From contig CAMZAI010000022.1 in assembly GCA_947304065.1 (NCBI GenBank), positions 1 through 19,076 on the forward strand: a stretch of DNA of 19,076 bases. The letters run 5' to 3'. The position numbers and the translations under genes were made by a program. Below are positions 7,232 to 15,875 of the stretch, piece by piece; the stretch's first letter is position 1, and the number at the start of each line of letters is the position of its first letter. Source of the stretch: an uncultured Clostridia bacterium (GTDB lineage: Bacteria > Bacillota > Clostridia > Lachnospirales > Lachnospiraceae). The notes below the pieces were generated by a model, which worked only from the letters and a program-made list of their open reading frames with translations, searched no databases and had not been told where the DNA came from.

Positions 7232-9646
7232 ATGGAAAACAGAAAACGATTCTTTGCGGGCCGCCGGGGGGCTGTGCTCGCAGCAGTATCGGTCATTTTG
7301 ATGTGCGCCGCATTATTTGCCGGATGCCGCAAAAATACCGGTGACATTGATAACGAACAGGACAGTATTACGGCGACAGCCACGCCGCAGCCTACGGCTA
7401 CGCCCACGCCCACTCCGATGCCTACGCCTACGCCGATACCTTTCGTGCAGAGGACTTATGAGACTTTCGGACGTGACGACGTATATCTGGTGCCGACGGA
7501 TCCGCCGGAAGGGGACAGCAACCGCTCGAGGATAGCCACGAAGTGTGCCGGGGAATTTGTATTGAACTGGTACTCGATCTGGGACGAGGCCGACATTGTC
7601 GAATCGACAAATTATATGGTGCTCTTTGCTCCGGCGGTGACCGACGAACGATACACCCTGAAACCCGATTTTCCGCTCAACCAGCCCGAGCTGCTCAGCG
7701 ACGGCACGGTAGTACTCACCGGATGGGAAAAGGGAGAGGTCCATGTGTATGACAAGACGCTGACCGAGCTCACGTCCTTCATACCCGGAGGTGAGGGAGA
7801 AAAGGTACCGCAGACCATCGGCGTGTCCGACGACGGAACGATCTGGGTCACCTTTGAGAAAGAGGCGAAGCTTTACGCCTTTGACCTGACGGGCGAACCC
7901 AAAGGCGAGTATGAATATGACGACAGTGTCGTGGCGACGATGTATCTGTGCCGTCAGGGAGACAAGGACTGCTTCTATACGGTTACCACAGGTGAAACGT
8001 ATGAGAGCGGCAGCCTGTATCTTTCAACAGAGACCGGAGAGATCGAATACCGGAGCCGGAATATTGAAGACCTTGGGTATGCATGGAACAGGAACGCCGC
8101 GACGCCGACGCAGGGATGGAATCTGAGCAGTTCCGATTCCACATGGTTCTTCCACGGGGCCGACTCGGGCAGTACGCTTACTTTCCCGAAGACGGATGCC
8201 GGCGAGTCGATGACCTTTATTGACGGGAAAAAGCTGTGCAGCTGCGTCAGCAGGTGGAACGATGACTTTGAAGGCACATACGAATACAGGATATATGACC
8301 TTGATAAACAGACGGTATCGGAGGTGCTCGAAAAGGCCGATATCCCGGGCTGCAGCTATCTTTCGGCATACGGCGTCCTTCCGGACGGATATGTCGTAAT
8401 GATCTCGGTAGATGACGACGGCGGCGAAAGAATGCTTTTATGGGAGCCGGGACCCGATTTCACCCGGATAGACGGTTTCTGCGATCTTGCGGAGGTCGAT
8501 CCCGCGGAGTATGCAGCACAGCGCATCGAAGCGCTTAAAGACAATTTCGGGATCGAGATCACGCCCGACGCTTATACAGACGGTGAAGAAGAGCTCTCTA
8601 TTGGTGATGCGATGTCTGAGATAGAGCTCATCAACGCCTTTATGCTCTATGCAAAGCAGGACCCGGAGGTTTTAAAGACTGCATCGGGAGAGCCGCTTCA
8701 TCCCGAGAACATGTACACCAACGACGGCGCGCATTACGAATTTAACCCGCATGTATTCTCAAAATATTACCTGAAAGAGCACGGCGAGGAAAGGCGAGAC
8801 GCATTCTTCCGCTATGTCGATGCACTCCGTGCGGGAGAAGACAGCTTTGAATGCCCCAATACCGGAGCCGCGAACTGGAGCAGCGGAAGACTCGCAAAAT
8901 ATTTCTTCCCCATAGGTTCGGCGTACTGCTATGCGGATTATACCGGGGACGGAAGGGCGACCATTACATACATGATCCCCAAGGAGGAATTCCTCGAGAA
9001 GGAGCGGGAATTCGAGAGAATGGTCACCGCGATAATCAATGATGTCGTGGAGGAGGATTACACCGACTTTGAGAAGACGCTCGCGCTGTATGAGTTCATG
9101 ACAGAGTACTGCGTCTATGACTATGAGATGCTCGAACATAACGGAGAAGAAGAGTGGAACGCCAAACAGTCGGGCTACCGCGTGCTGGTCGAGAAGCAGG
9201 GCATATGCTGGGAGATAGCGTGTCTGTACCGCTATCTGCTGCTGCAGTGCGGAGTGGACGCCGAGGAAACGACGGGTTTTCCTCTTAATCCCGAAGACGA
9301 TCTGCATGAATGGAATTATATCGAGTTCGACGGCGTCGGATATCTGATCGATGCGACATGGGGACTGACCACGAACCGCGCGCCGGATCTTACATACTTT
9401 TTGTTCACGGACGCGCTCAGAAGGGACAGGGACGGATTTGATCCCGAGTCGTTCGATCTCGGCGGCAACGGTCTGTACGGCGCCCGCAAGACATACGGCT
9501 TTAAGGCCGAAGACGAGCGATACAGCGCACTTTGGGACGGCCGGTACATTGCATTCGACGAGAATGAGAAATGTATCTTTTACAAGGACTTCAGCGGAAA
9601 GTTAAAGAGGTTTGATTACGGTGATCTGAGTGAAGTGACGGAATAG
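7232..9646 (+). CDS. Lipoprotein with Thr-Pro linker and transglutaminase-like domain
   Basis: An 804-residue exported lipoprotein. The N-terminus is basic, then hydrophobic (residues 13-30), then the lipobox LFAGC with Cys32. Residues 47-70 are a Thr/Pro linker that holds the rest off the membrane. Residues about 75-430 contain repeated short beta-type units with SDDGTIWV and GYVVMISVDDDG, suggestive of a beta-propeller-like region. The C-terminal part is transglutaminase-like: Cys659 (QGICWE), His692 (HEWNY) and Asp707 (IDATWG) form the Cys-His-Asp triad in correct order and spacing. Such domains act as peptidases or amide-modifying enzymes, often on cell-wall or surface proteins; the activity here is not known. 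An AAGGGAGA ribosome site precedes ATG 7232. The preceding gap of 61 bp shows no convincing promoter or terminator. Confidence 0.8.
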   Translation: MENRKRFFAGRRGAVLAAVSVILMCAALFAGCRKNTGDIDNEQDSITATATPQPTATPTPTPMPTPTPIPFVQRTYETFGRDDVYLVPTDPPEGDSNRSRIATKCAGEFVLNWYSIWDEADIVESTNYMVLFAPAVTDERYTLKPDFPLNQPELLSDGTVVLTGWEKGEVHVYDKTLTELTSFIPGGEGEKVPQTIGVSDDGTIWVTFEKEAKLYAFDLTGEPKGEYEYDDSVVATMYLCRQGDKDCFYTVTTGETYESGSLYLSTETGEIEYRSRNIEDLGYAWNRNAATPTQGWNLSSSDSTWFFHGADSGSTLTFPKTDAGESMTFIDGKKLCSCVSRWNDDFEGTYEYRIYDLDKQTVSEVLEKADIPGCSYLSAYGVLPDGYVVMISVDDDGGERMLLWEPGPDFTRIDGFCDLAEVDPAEYAAQRIEALKDNFGIEITPDAYTDGEEELSIGDAMSEIELINAFMLYAKQDPEVLKTASGEPLHPENMYTNDGAHYEFNPHVFSKYYLKEHGEERRDAFFRYVDALRAGEDSFECPNTGAANWSSGRLAKYFFPIGSAYCYADYTGDGRATITYMIPKEEFLEKEREFERMVTAIINDVVEEDYTDFEKTLALYEFMTEYCVYDYEMLEHNGEEEWNAKQSGYRVLVEKQGICWEIACLYRYLLLQCGVDAEETTGFPLNPEDDLHEWNYIEFDGVGYLIDATWGLTTNRAPDLTYFLFTDALRRDRDGFDPESFDLGGNGLYGARKTYGFKAEDERYSALWDGRYIAFDENEKCIFYKDFSGKLKRFDYGDLSEVTE
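7379..7441 (+). repeat. Low-complexity Thr-Pro codon repeat
   Basis: Reiterated ACGCC(T/C)ACGCC-type hexamers encode the Thr-Pro linker of the lipoprotein. Tracts like this can change in copy number by slippage, so linker length may vary between strains. Confidence 0.75.
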
Positions 9647-9658
9647 AGAGGGTATTTT

Positions 9659-10660
9659 ATGTCAAAAGGGACCAATCAGAAGTTTAAGTTTACTTACCTC
9701 ATGCAGATAATGCTCGAAAAGACCGACGACGAGCATGCGCTTACGATGCCCCAGATCATGGAGGAACTCGAGAAGCATGACGTGACCGCCGAGAGGAAGA
9801 GCATTTACACCGATTTCCAGGACATGACCGACAAGTTCGGGATCGAGATCCTCAAGGAAAAAGTCGGCAGGGAGACATATTATCATGTCGGGACCCGTGA
9901 GTTCGAGCTCGCGGAGGTAAAGCTTCTGATCGACGCGATCCAGTCGTCGAAGTTCATTTCCGAGCGCAAATCGAGGGAACTGATCAAGAAGATCAAGGGC
10001 TTCGTGAGCGTTCATCAGGCGAATCAGCTTCAGCGCCAGGTATTTGTTCAGGGCCGTATCAAGACCATGAACGAGAGTATTTATTACAGCGTCGACGAGA
10101 TACACAACGCGATCGCGCACAACAGGAAGATCCGGTTCAGGTATTTCCACTGGCAGCCCGACAAATCGCAGTACATACTGCACGGCGGGGACTATTTCGT
10201 TGTGAGCCCGTGGGCACTGACCTGGGACGATGAGTATTACTATCTGGTCGCTTTTGACGATTTCAGCAAGAACTGCAAGCATTACCGCGTGGACAAGATG
10301 ATCAAGCCCGAAATGATCAATGAGAAGCGCGAGGGCGAGGAAGAGTTCAGGGACCTCGACATGGCCGCATATTCGAAGGCCACGTTCGGAATGTACGGCG
10401 GCAATAAAAAGAGAGTCAAGATACAGTTCCACAACAAGATGAGCGGCGTGTTCATCGACAGGTTCGGAAAGGACATTTCCTTCATCCCGGTCGATGAGAA
10501 GCACAGCGAGCTCAATGTGGACGTATTTGTAAGTCCGCAGTTCTACGGATGGATATTCGGCCTCGGCAAGGACGTAAAGATCGTGAGTCCCGCGGAAGTC
10601 GTGGAAGAGGTCAAAAACCTGGCGAAGCAATTCCTGGAGAATATGGAGGGGAACAAATGA
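9659..10660 (+). CDS. WYL-domain transcriptional regulator
   Basis: A 333-residue regulator of the YafY/PafC-like class. Residues about 10-75 form a winged-helix DNA-binding region (MPQIMEELE, then RKSIYTDFQDM, a typical recognition helix). Residues about 145-225 are the WYL ligand-sensing domain: IRFRYFHW, VVSPWALTWDDEYYYLVAFD and HYRVDKM carry the W/Y/L and Arg positions expected to bind a ligand. Residues about 250-325 form the WCX-type C-terminal extension. ATG 9659 follows GAGAGGG. Its stop overlaps the start of the xylanase-esterase gene by 4 bp (ATGA), which makes control of that gene, or joint expression with it, the best guess. The effector is unknown. Confidence 0.9.
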   Translation: MSKGTNQKFKFTYLMQIMLEKTDDEHALTMPQIMEELEKHDVTAERKSIYTDFQDMTDKFGIEILKEKVGRETYYHVGTREFELAEVKLLIDAIQSSKFISERKSRELIKKIKGFVSVHQANQLQRQVFVQGRIKTMNESIYYSVDEIHNAIAHNRKIRFRYFHWQPDKSQYILHGGDYFVVSPWALTWDDEYYYLVAFDDFSKNCKHYRVDKMIKPEMINEKREGEEEFRDLDMAAYSKATFGMYGGNKKRVKIQFHNKMSGVFIDRFGKDISFIPVDEKHSELNVDVFVSPQFYGWIFGLGKDVKIVSPAEVVEEVKNLAKQFLENMEGNK

Positions 10661-12723
10661 ATCTTAAGACAGCATACGCACCTTATTTCAAGATAGGCGC
10701 AGCCATCTCCCGCCGCAATCTCTATACGCCCGCGCACATGAAGTTCCTGACTGAGCAGTTCAGCAGCTTTACCTGCGAGAACGATACGAAGCCCGAGTTC
10801 TTTCTCGACAAAGAGGCGAACAAGGACGATCCGGAGAAGTACAACCTTTCTCCGGCGCTCACGTTTGAGAATGCGATACCTTATCTGGAATTCGCGAAGA
10901 AGAACGGCATCGCGATGCGCGGACACACGCTGGTATGGCATAACCAGACGCCGAAGTGGTTCTTCTGCGAGAACTACAACGAGAATTTTGAGTTCGCCGA
11001 CAGGGAGACGATCCTTGCGAGACTGGAGAGCTATATCCACGGAGTGCTTGATTTCGTACAGACGAATTATCCGGGCATTATCTGCGCATGGGATGTGGTG
11101 AATGAGGCCGTAAACGACGGTGCGTTCAGAAAGTCGCTCTGGACCCGTACGGTCGGCGACGACTATGTGCAAAAGGCTTTCGAGTTCGCACGCAAATACG
11201 CGGCGCCCGGGACGCTTCTCTTTTACAACGATTATGAGACCATGATCGAGTGGAAGCGCGATTTTATCATTGAAAATATCCTGAAGCCTCTTAAGGAAAA
11301 GGGGCTGATCGACGGCATGGGAATGCAGTCGCACCTGCTGATGAAGGAACCCGACATGGAGGTTTACCGCACGGCCCTTCACATGTTCGGGGCGCTCGGA
11401 CTGCAGATACACGTAACCGAGCTCGACATGCACAATGCAGATCCAAGTGAGGAGTCGATGCACGCGCTGGCAGAAAGATACCGCGAGCTGTTTAACATTT
11501 ACCTTGATGCAAAGAAGACCGGCAAGGCCGATATCACCTGCGTCACGTTCTGGAACTTAACGGACGAGGACAGCTGGCTCTCGGGCTTCAGGCGTGAGAC
11601 GAGCTACCCTCTGCTGTTCAAGGGCAAATGCGAGGCAAAGGAAGCTTACTACGCGGTGCTCGAGGCAGCGGTGGGACCCGATAAGGCCGACAAATGGGAG
11701 CCCGGTTATCCCGATGAGGATTTTATCCCGACAGGCATGCCGAAGCGCAAAATGAACATTTTCCGCAGGAATATCTGGGAAGACGGTGAGTACGATTACG
11801 CGGCGTCATACGGATTTACGCCGAATCTGTTCGCGTACATCCATACAGACGATGAGAAGAGGGATTGCATGCTCGTGGTGCCCGGCGGCGGATACTGCAT
11901 GCTCACGCCTCACGAGGGAGAGCTTCCCGCACGCGAGTTCTTTGACAGCGGAATGAATGTGTTCCTGCTCTGCTACACCACGGACATCACGATGTCGGTT
12001 CCTTTAAAGGACCAGCCGCTTAAGGACGTTTCGAGGGCGGTCAGATGGATCAGGAAGCACGCCGGAGAGAACAATATCGACGGAAAGAAGCTCTTTATAT
12101 GCGGTTTCTCCGCGGGAGGACATGTCTGCGGAAGCCTTGCGGTGCACTTTGCGGATGTAAAGGATACGAATCCCGAATACGCGGATATCCCGAACAGACC
12201 GGACGGCGTGATCCTTTCGTACCCGGTGATCACGGCCGGAGAATATACGCACAGGGATTCCATACGTGCGCTGCTCGGGCCCGAGCCGATGGCAGAGGAG
12301 CTCGATTATTACTCGCTTGAAAAGCAGGTTAAGGAGGATACGCCTCCGTGCTTCATGTGGCAGACCGAGACCGATTCGCTCGTGCCCGTCGAGAATACGT
12401 ATCTCTTCGCGATGGCGCTCAGAAAGAAGAAGGTGCCCTTCGCGCACTATGTATTCCCGTCAGGATTCCACGGCCTGTCCGCGGCGAACAAAGCCTTTTT
12501 CCGGGGCTGGTCGGGCGGCGGCTTTACGATGGAACAGACGATGCGCGCCGCATTTGCAGTAAAGGAAGGCAAGGGCGTGAATGTATCGGAAAAGCGCAGG
12601 GAAGAGCTTATAGACCAGTTCTTCAGCGGCAGGGAAATGCCCGCGTTCGGTATGGACATGAGCCTTAAGGAGGACGTGGGACTCTGGACGGACCTGGCAA
12701 GAGCGTGGATGAAGAGGATCTGA
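10657..12723 (+). CDS. Intracellular GH10 xylanase fused to alpha/beta-hydrolase esterase
   Basis: A 688-residue two-domain enzyme. Residues about 1-355 are GH10: RGHTLVWHNQTP, the acid/base Glu150 in WDVVNEA and the nucleophile Glu255 in VTELDMH. Residues about 365-688 are an alpha/beta-hydrolase of the acetyl-xylan or feruloyl esterase type: PGGGY oxyanion loop, GFSAGG with Ser485, Asp573 (TETDSL) and His605 (GFHG). GH10 cuts beta-1,4-xylan or xylo-oligosaccharides and the esterase would remove acyl decorations. No signal peptide is present, so it should act on imported, acylated xylo-oligosaccharides. ATG 10657 is chosen because AGGGGAA precedes it and it overlaps the WYL stop; an upstream in-frame ATG at 10549 would add 36 non-homologous residues. 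Which acyl group is removed cannot be told. Confidence 0.92.
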   Translation: MNLKTAYAPYFKIGAAISRRNLYTPAHMKFLTEQFSSFTCENDTKPEFFLDKEANKDDPEKYNLSPALTFENAIPYLEFAKKNGIAMRGHTLVWHNQTPKWFFCENYNENFEFADRETILARLESYIHGVLDFVQTNYPGIICAWDVVNEAVNDGAFRKSLWTRTVGDDYVQKAFEFARKYAAPGTLLFYNDYETMIEWKRDFIIENILKPLKEKGLIDGMGMQSHLLMKEPDMEVYRTALHMFGALGLQIHVTELDMHNADPSEESMHALAERYRELFNIYLDAKKTGKADITCVTFWNLTDEDSWLSGFRRETSYPLLFKGKCEAKEAYYAVLEAAVGPDKADKWEPGYPDEDFIPTGMPKRKMNIFRRNIWEDGEYDYAASYGFTPNLFAYIHTDDEKRDCMLVVPGGGYCMLTPHEGELPAREFFDSGMNVFLLCYTTDITMSVPLKDQPLKDVSRAVRWIRKHAGENNIDGKKLFICGFSAGGHVCGSLAVHFADVKDTNPEYADIPNRPDGVILSYPVITAGEYTHRDSIRALLGPEPMAEELDYYSLEKQVKEDTPPCFMWQTETDSLVPVENTYLFAMALRKKKVPFAHYVFPSGFHGLSAANKAFFRGWSGGGFTMEQTMRAAFAVKEGKGVNVSEKRREELIDQFFSGREMPAFGMDMSLKEDVGLWTDLARAWMKRI

Positions 12724-12726
12724 TGG

Positions 12727-13356
12727 ATGAATACATTTACTTTTAAGGACACGATCTTTGACGCGGAGCAGATGAGGGAATACATCGCGGACACTGCGGC
12801 GAAGCTGAGCTTGGAGAATACCGCAAGGGCGCTCGGATACGCCGCGGAGGCGCATAAGGGCCAGACTCGTAAGAACTCCGATATCCCCTACATCTATCAT
12901 CCGATGAACCTGGCGTGCCATGCGCTCGCGATGGGGATAGAAGAGGATGAGATAATCGCTGCGTGCCTGCTGCATGATGTGGTCGAGGACTGCGCAAGGA
13001 CGCTCGAAGAGCTGCCTGTGAACGCGGGAACAAAGGAGATCGTAAGGCTCATGACGCGCGAGGAGTCCACGGACGAAACCCGTGCAGCGGTGATGAAAGC
13101 CTATTACGGCGCGATCGCGCGGGATCCGAGGGCGGCGCTGGTCAAATGCCTCGACCGCTGCAACAACCTGACCACGATGTCATGGGGGCTCAGCAGGGAG
13201 AAGGTCATAAGGACGATCAAAGAGACGGAAGAACACTATCCGGCACTGCTCGAAACGGTAAGACGCGAGCCCGCGTACAGCAGGGCGGCGTGGCTGCTGA
13301 AGTATCAGATCGAGAGCATGCTGGACATTTATAAGAGACTGTTGAAGGAAGCATAA
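12727..13356 (+). CDS. Small HD-domain (p)ppGpp hydrolase-like protein
   Basis: A 209-residue protein matching only the hydrolase half of RelA/SpoT homologues. The metal and substrate residues are all present: Arg49 (TRKNSD), His58 (YIYHP), His83-Asp84 and Glu87-Asp88 in LLHDVVED, Asp143 and Asn147 in KCLDRCNNL. These align with Arg44, His53, His77/Asp78, Glu81/Asp82 and Asn148 of streptococcal Rel. There is no synthetase, TGS or ACT domain, so it should be a small alarmone hydrolase (MESH1-like) removing the 3' pyrophosphate of ppGpp, or a relative acting on another nucleotide. AAGAGGA lies 9 bp before ATG 12727. It starts 3 bp after the xylanase-esterase stop, so the two are almost certainly co-expressed. 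Confidence 0.85.
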   Translation: MNTFTFKDTIFDAEQMREYIADTAAKLSLENTARALGYAAEAHKGQTRKNSDIPYIYHPMNLACHALAMGIEEDEIIAACLLHDVVEDCARTLEELPVNAGTKEIVRLMTREESTDETRAAVMKAYYGAIARDPRAALVKCLDRCNNLTTMSWGLSREKVIRTIKETEEHYPALLETVRREPAYSRAAWLLKYQIESMLDIYKRLLKEA

Positions 13357-13382
13357 AGACATTTATCACGAAAGGGGTTTGT

Positions 13383-14507
13383 ATGGAAAAATCAAAGGTA
13401 TATTTTACCGATTTCAGGACGGTGCTTGGCGTGAGCCTGACCGCGAAGCTGCAGAAGCTGATCAGGATGGCGGGGATCGGCTCCATTGACATGGACGGAA
13501 AGTTCGTAGCCATCAAGATGCATTTCGGAGAACTCGGAAATCTGGCCTATTTGAGGCCTAACTACGCGAAGGCCGTGGCCGATGTTGTCAAAGAGGGCGG
13601 CGGACTGCCGTTCCTTACCGACTGCAACACACTCTATCCGGGCAGCCGAAAGCATGCGCTCGAGCATCTGGACTGCGCGAACATCAACGGATTCAACACC
13701 GTGACCACGGGATGTCAGATCATTATCGCGGACGGACTGAGGGGCACGGATGACATAATCGTTCCTGTACCGAACGGCGAATACTGCAAGGAAGCGTATA
13801 TCGGACGCGCCGTGATGGACGCGGATATCTTCATCTCGCTCAGCCATTTCAAGGGCCATGAGCAGGCAGGTTTCGGCGGCGCGATAAAGAATATCGGTAT
13901 GGGCTGCGGAAGCCGTGCGGGCAAGATGCACCAGCATAACAGCGGACATCCGCACGTGATCACAGAAATGTGCAGAGGCTGCCGCAGATGCGCAAAGGAA
14001 TGCGGTTCGGACGCCATCAGCTACAACGATAAAAAGGCGTGGATCGATCCCGAAAAATGCAAGGGCTGCGGACGCTGCATCGGCGCCTGTGCATTTGACG
14101 CTATCGAGAACGACAACTGGGACGCGCCTCAGATGCTCGGCAGGAAGATGGCCGAATACACGGCGGCTGTCATCAGCGGAAGACCGCATTTCCATATCAG
14201 TCTGATAACAGACGTATCGCCCAACTGCGACTGCCACGGCGAGAACGACGCGCCTATCCTTCCCGATATCGGAATGCTTGCGTCCTTCGATCCGGTGGCG
14301 CTCGACCAGGCCTGCGTGGACCTGTGCCAGAACGCTGAACCGATCCGAAACAGCCAGCTCGGCGACAATATGGCGAAGCCGCATTTCCACGATCACGGCG
14401 ACGTATGGCATAACAGCAATCCCAATGTTTCCTGGGCAGAGACCCTCGAGCATGCGGAAAAGATAGGCATCGGCACGCGCGAATACGAGCTGGTCAGGAT
14501 GAAATAA
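13383..14507 (+). CDS. DUF362 protein with two 4Fe-4S binding sites
   Basis: A 374-residue DUF362 protein with an inserted ferredoxin. Residues 1-190 and about 250-330 have DUF362 features: IKMHFGE, FISLSHFKGHEQAGFGGAIKN and the late SFDPVALDQACVDL. Residues 197-207 (C-x2-C-x2-C-x3-C) and 226-236 (C-x2-C-x2-C-x3-C) give two 4Fe-4S sites; the usual Pro after the fourth Cys is Gly in the first and Ala in the second. No signal peptide is seen. The biochemical role of DUF362 is not settled; electron transfer is inferred from the clusters. AAAGGGG precedes ATG 13383. Two flavin nitroreductase-type genes follow within 20 bp of each other, suggesting a redox operon. Confidence 0.9.
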   Translation: MEKSKVYFTDFRTVLGVSLTAKLQKLIRMAGIGSIDMDGKFVAIKMHFGELGNLAYLRPNYAKAVADVVKEGGGLPFLTDCNTLYPGSRKHALEHLDCANINGFNTVTTGCQIIIADGLRGTDDIIVPVPNGEYCKEAYIGRAVMDADIFISLSHFKGHEQAGFGGAIKNIGMGCGSRAGKMHQHNSGHPHVITEMCRGCRRCAKECGSDAISYNDKKAWIDPEKCKGCGRCIGACAFDAIENDNWDAPQMLGRKMAEYTAAVISGRPHFHISLITDVSPNCDCHGENDAPILPDIGMLASFDPVALDQACVDLCQNAEPIRNSQLGDNMAKPHFHDHGDVWHNSNPNVSWAETLEHAEKIGIGTREYELVRMK

Positions 14508-14526
14508 GGTTTTTCGGGAGGATGAA

Positions 14527-15102
14527 ATGATAAAGGATCTGGTACGTAAGAACAGGAGTTACCGCGGCTATGACGAGAGCCGCAAGATTAGTGAAGAAGA
14601 GCTGAGAGATCTGATAGATACCGCAAGGCTTGCGGGTTCGGCAGCGAATCTCCAGCCATTGAAGTACAGGCTTGTATATACCGATGAGGAGGTTGCGAAG
14701 CTCAATGCGATCACCCGATGGGGAAAGATGCTGAAGGACATTGAGCTGCCCCATAAGGGCATGTTCCCGACCGCGTACATCGTGATCTGTGTTGATACTC
14801 AGATCTCAAAGGCGCCCGAGAACGCGAACACCGATATCGGCATCGCGGCGCAGAGCATGCTTCTTGCTGCCGTGGAGCAGGGACTCGGCGGCTGCATGAT
14901 CGGAAATTATGAGAAGGCGCAGGCATCGGAAGCGCTCGCATTGCCCGAAAGATACGTTCCGCAGCTGATCGTGGCGATAGGAAAGCCCGCGGAGACAGTA
15001 GTTCTTACAGACCCGGCCGAGGACGGAAGCGTGAAGTATTACCGGGATGCGAACGACGTGCACTACGTACCGAAGAGGAAACTGGAAGACATTATACTTT
15101 AA
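14527..15102 (+). CDS. Nitroreductase-family FMN oxidoreductase
   Basis: A 191-residue protein of the nitroreductase fold. RSYRGYD at the N-terminus provides the FMN-phosphate Arg/Ser contacts, SAANLQPLKYRLV is the (S)xxNxQP FMN motif, and GLGGCMIGN is the conserved glycine-rich turn near the isoalloxazine ring. Such enzymes work as homodimers using NAD(P)H or a ferredoxin partner. GGGAGG precedes ATG 14527 at 5 bp. Its place just after a ferredoxin-containing DUF362 gene suggests the electron donor may be that protein, which is inference. The physiological substrate is unknown. Confidence 0.9.
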   Translation: MIKDLVRKNRSYRGYDESRKISEEELRDLIDTARLAGSAANLQPLKYRLVYTDEEVAKLNAITRWGKMLKDIELPHKGMFPTAYIVICVDTQISKAPENANTDIGIAAQSMLLAAVEQGLGGCMIGNYEKAQASEALALPERYVPQLIVAIGKPAETVVLTDPAEDGSVKYYRDANDVHYVPKRKLEDIIL

Positions 15103-15119
15103 AAAACAGGAGAAATAGG

Positions 15120-15782
15120 ATGACAATTAAAGAAGCTATCAGGGAAAGACATTCGGTAAGACAGTATAAAGACATCGCGATCAAAGCGGAGGATAAGGAG
15201 AAACTCGAGGCCTCGATAAAGGAGTGCAACGCTGAGAGCGGACTGCACCTGCAGCTGATCTGCGACGAGCCCGAATGCTTCGATACGCTGTTCGCGCATT
15301 ACGGAAAATTTACGAATGCAAAGAACTATATCGCGATAGTCGGCCCGAAGTCAAAGGAGAACCTGGACGAGCTCGGAGGATATTACGGGGAAAGGCTCGT
15401 GCTCGAGGCACAGACTCTCGGGCTGAATACCTGCTGGGTTGCGGGCTCCTACGGTAAGGGTAAGTGCAGGGCGGAGGTTGCGGACGGCGAGAAGCTGGTA
15501 TGCGTGATCTCGATCGGATACGGCGAGAAAACGGGACATGCCCATAAGTCGAAGCCCGCGGATAAACTCTGCAATGTTCCCGAGTCCCAAAGACCGGAAT
15601 GGTTTAAGGAAGGACTTGAAGCCGCGATCCTCGCTCCGACTGCGATAAACCAGCAGAGATTCCTGGTATCGCTCGAGGGCGATACGCCTGTGATCACGGC
15701 AAAGATGGGTCCGATGACCAAGATCGACCTCGGCATCGTGAAATATAACTTCGAAGCCGCATCGGGACATAAATGCAAGTGA
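15120..15782 (+). CDS. Nitroreductase-family protein (TM1586-like)
   Basis: A 220-residue protein with the two-lobed arrangement of the TM1586-type nitroreductase family. The N-terminal lobe starts IRERHSVRQYKD. The middle contains YYGERLVLEAQTLGLNTCWV, the GLNTCW strand typical of this group. The second lobe starts WFKEGLEAAILAPTAINQQ, in which APTAINQQ replaces the classic APSAxNxQP. It is distinct from the preceding nitroreductase and not a recent duplicate. ATG 15120 has AGGAG at 15108-15112. It is the last gene of the plus-strand train; no clear terminator follows directly, and the small CCGATCGG palindrome at 15788 has no T-run. Substrate unknown. Confidence 0.85.
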   Translation: MTIKEAIRERHSVRQYKDIAIKAEDKEKLEASIKECNAESGLHLQLICDEPECFDTLFAHYGKFTNAKNYIAIVGPKSKENLDELGGYYGERLVLEAQTLGLNTCWVAGSYGKGKCRAEVADGEKLVCVISIGYGEKTGHAHKSKPADKLCNVPESQRPEWFKEGLEAAILAPTAINQQRFLVSLEGDTPVITAKMGPMTKIDLGIVKYNFEAASGHKCK

Positions 15783-15828
15783 CGGACCCGATCGGTTTAT
15801 GTTATATATCCCTCAACAAATCCACGTT

Positions 15829-15857
15829 TTGTAAAATATGGTTAACTTGTTTATAAT
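15829..15857 (+). promoter_or_regulatory. Orphan sigma-A-type promoter
   Basis: -35 TTGTAA (4 of 6) at 15829-15834, 17-bp spacer, perfect -10 TATAAT at 15852-15857. Transcription would start near 15865 and run towards the 3' end of pcp, antisense to it. No coding frame with a usable start follows directly, so the product would be a small RNA or an antisense transcript. Confidence 0.5.
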
Positions 15858-15875
15858 TTTCAAAATTATTGTTAA
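15842..15875. promoter_or_regulatory. Operator-like palindrome over the orphan -10 box
   Basis: ATAATTTT-C-AAAATTAT (15853-15869) is a perfect 8-bp dyad around one base and covers most of the -10 box. It is flanked by an outer TTAAC (15842-15846) and GTTAA (15871-15875) pair. The arrangement would suit a repressor site; no regulator can be assigned. Confidence 0.45.

Noticed and set aside
9662..10630. Long minus-strand frame (322 codons) opposite the WYL gene
   Set aside because: Codon-mirror shadow of a clear WYL regulator; no recognisable domain or ribosome site.
10549..10656. N-terminal extension of the xylanase-esterase from ATG 10549
   Set aside because: The 36 extra residues are Arg/Gly-rich, overlap the WYL gene in another frame and are not GH10-like; ATG 10657 has a good ribosome site and ATGA overlap.
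13392..14453. Long minus-strand frame (353 codons) opposite the DUF362 gene
   Set aside because: Shadow of a gene with unmistakable Fe-S and DUF362 motifs.
15788..15795. CCGATCGG palindrome as terminator of the nitroreductase operon
   Set aside because: No loop and no T-run, so it cannot form a terminator hairpin.
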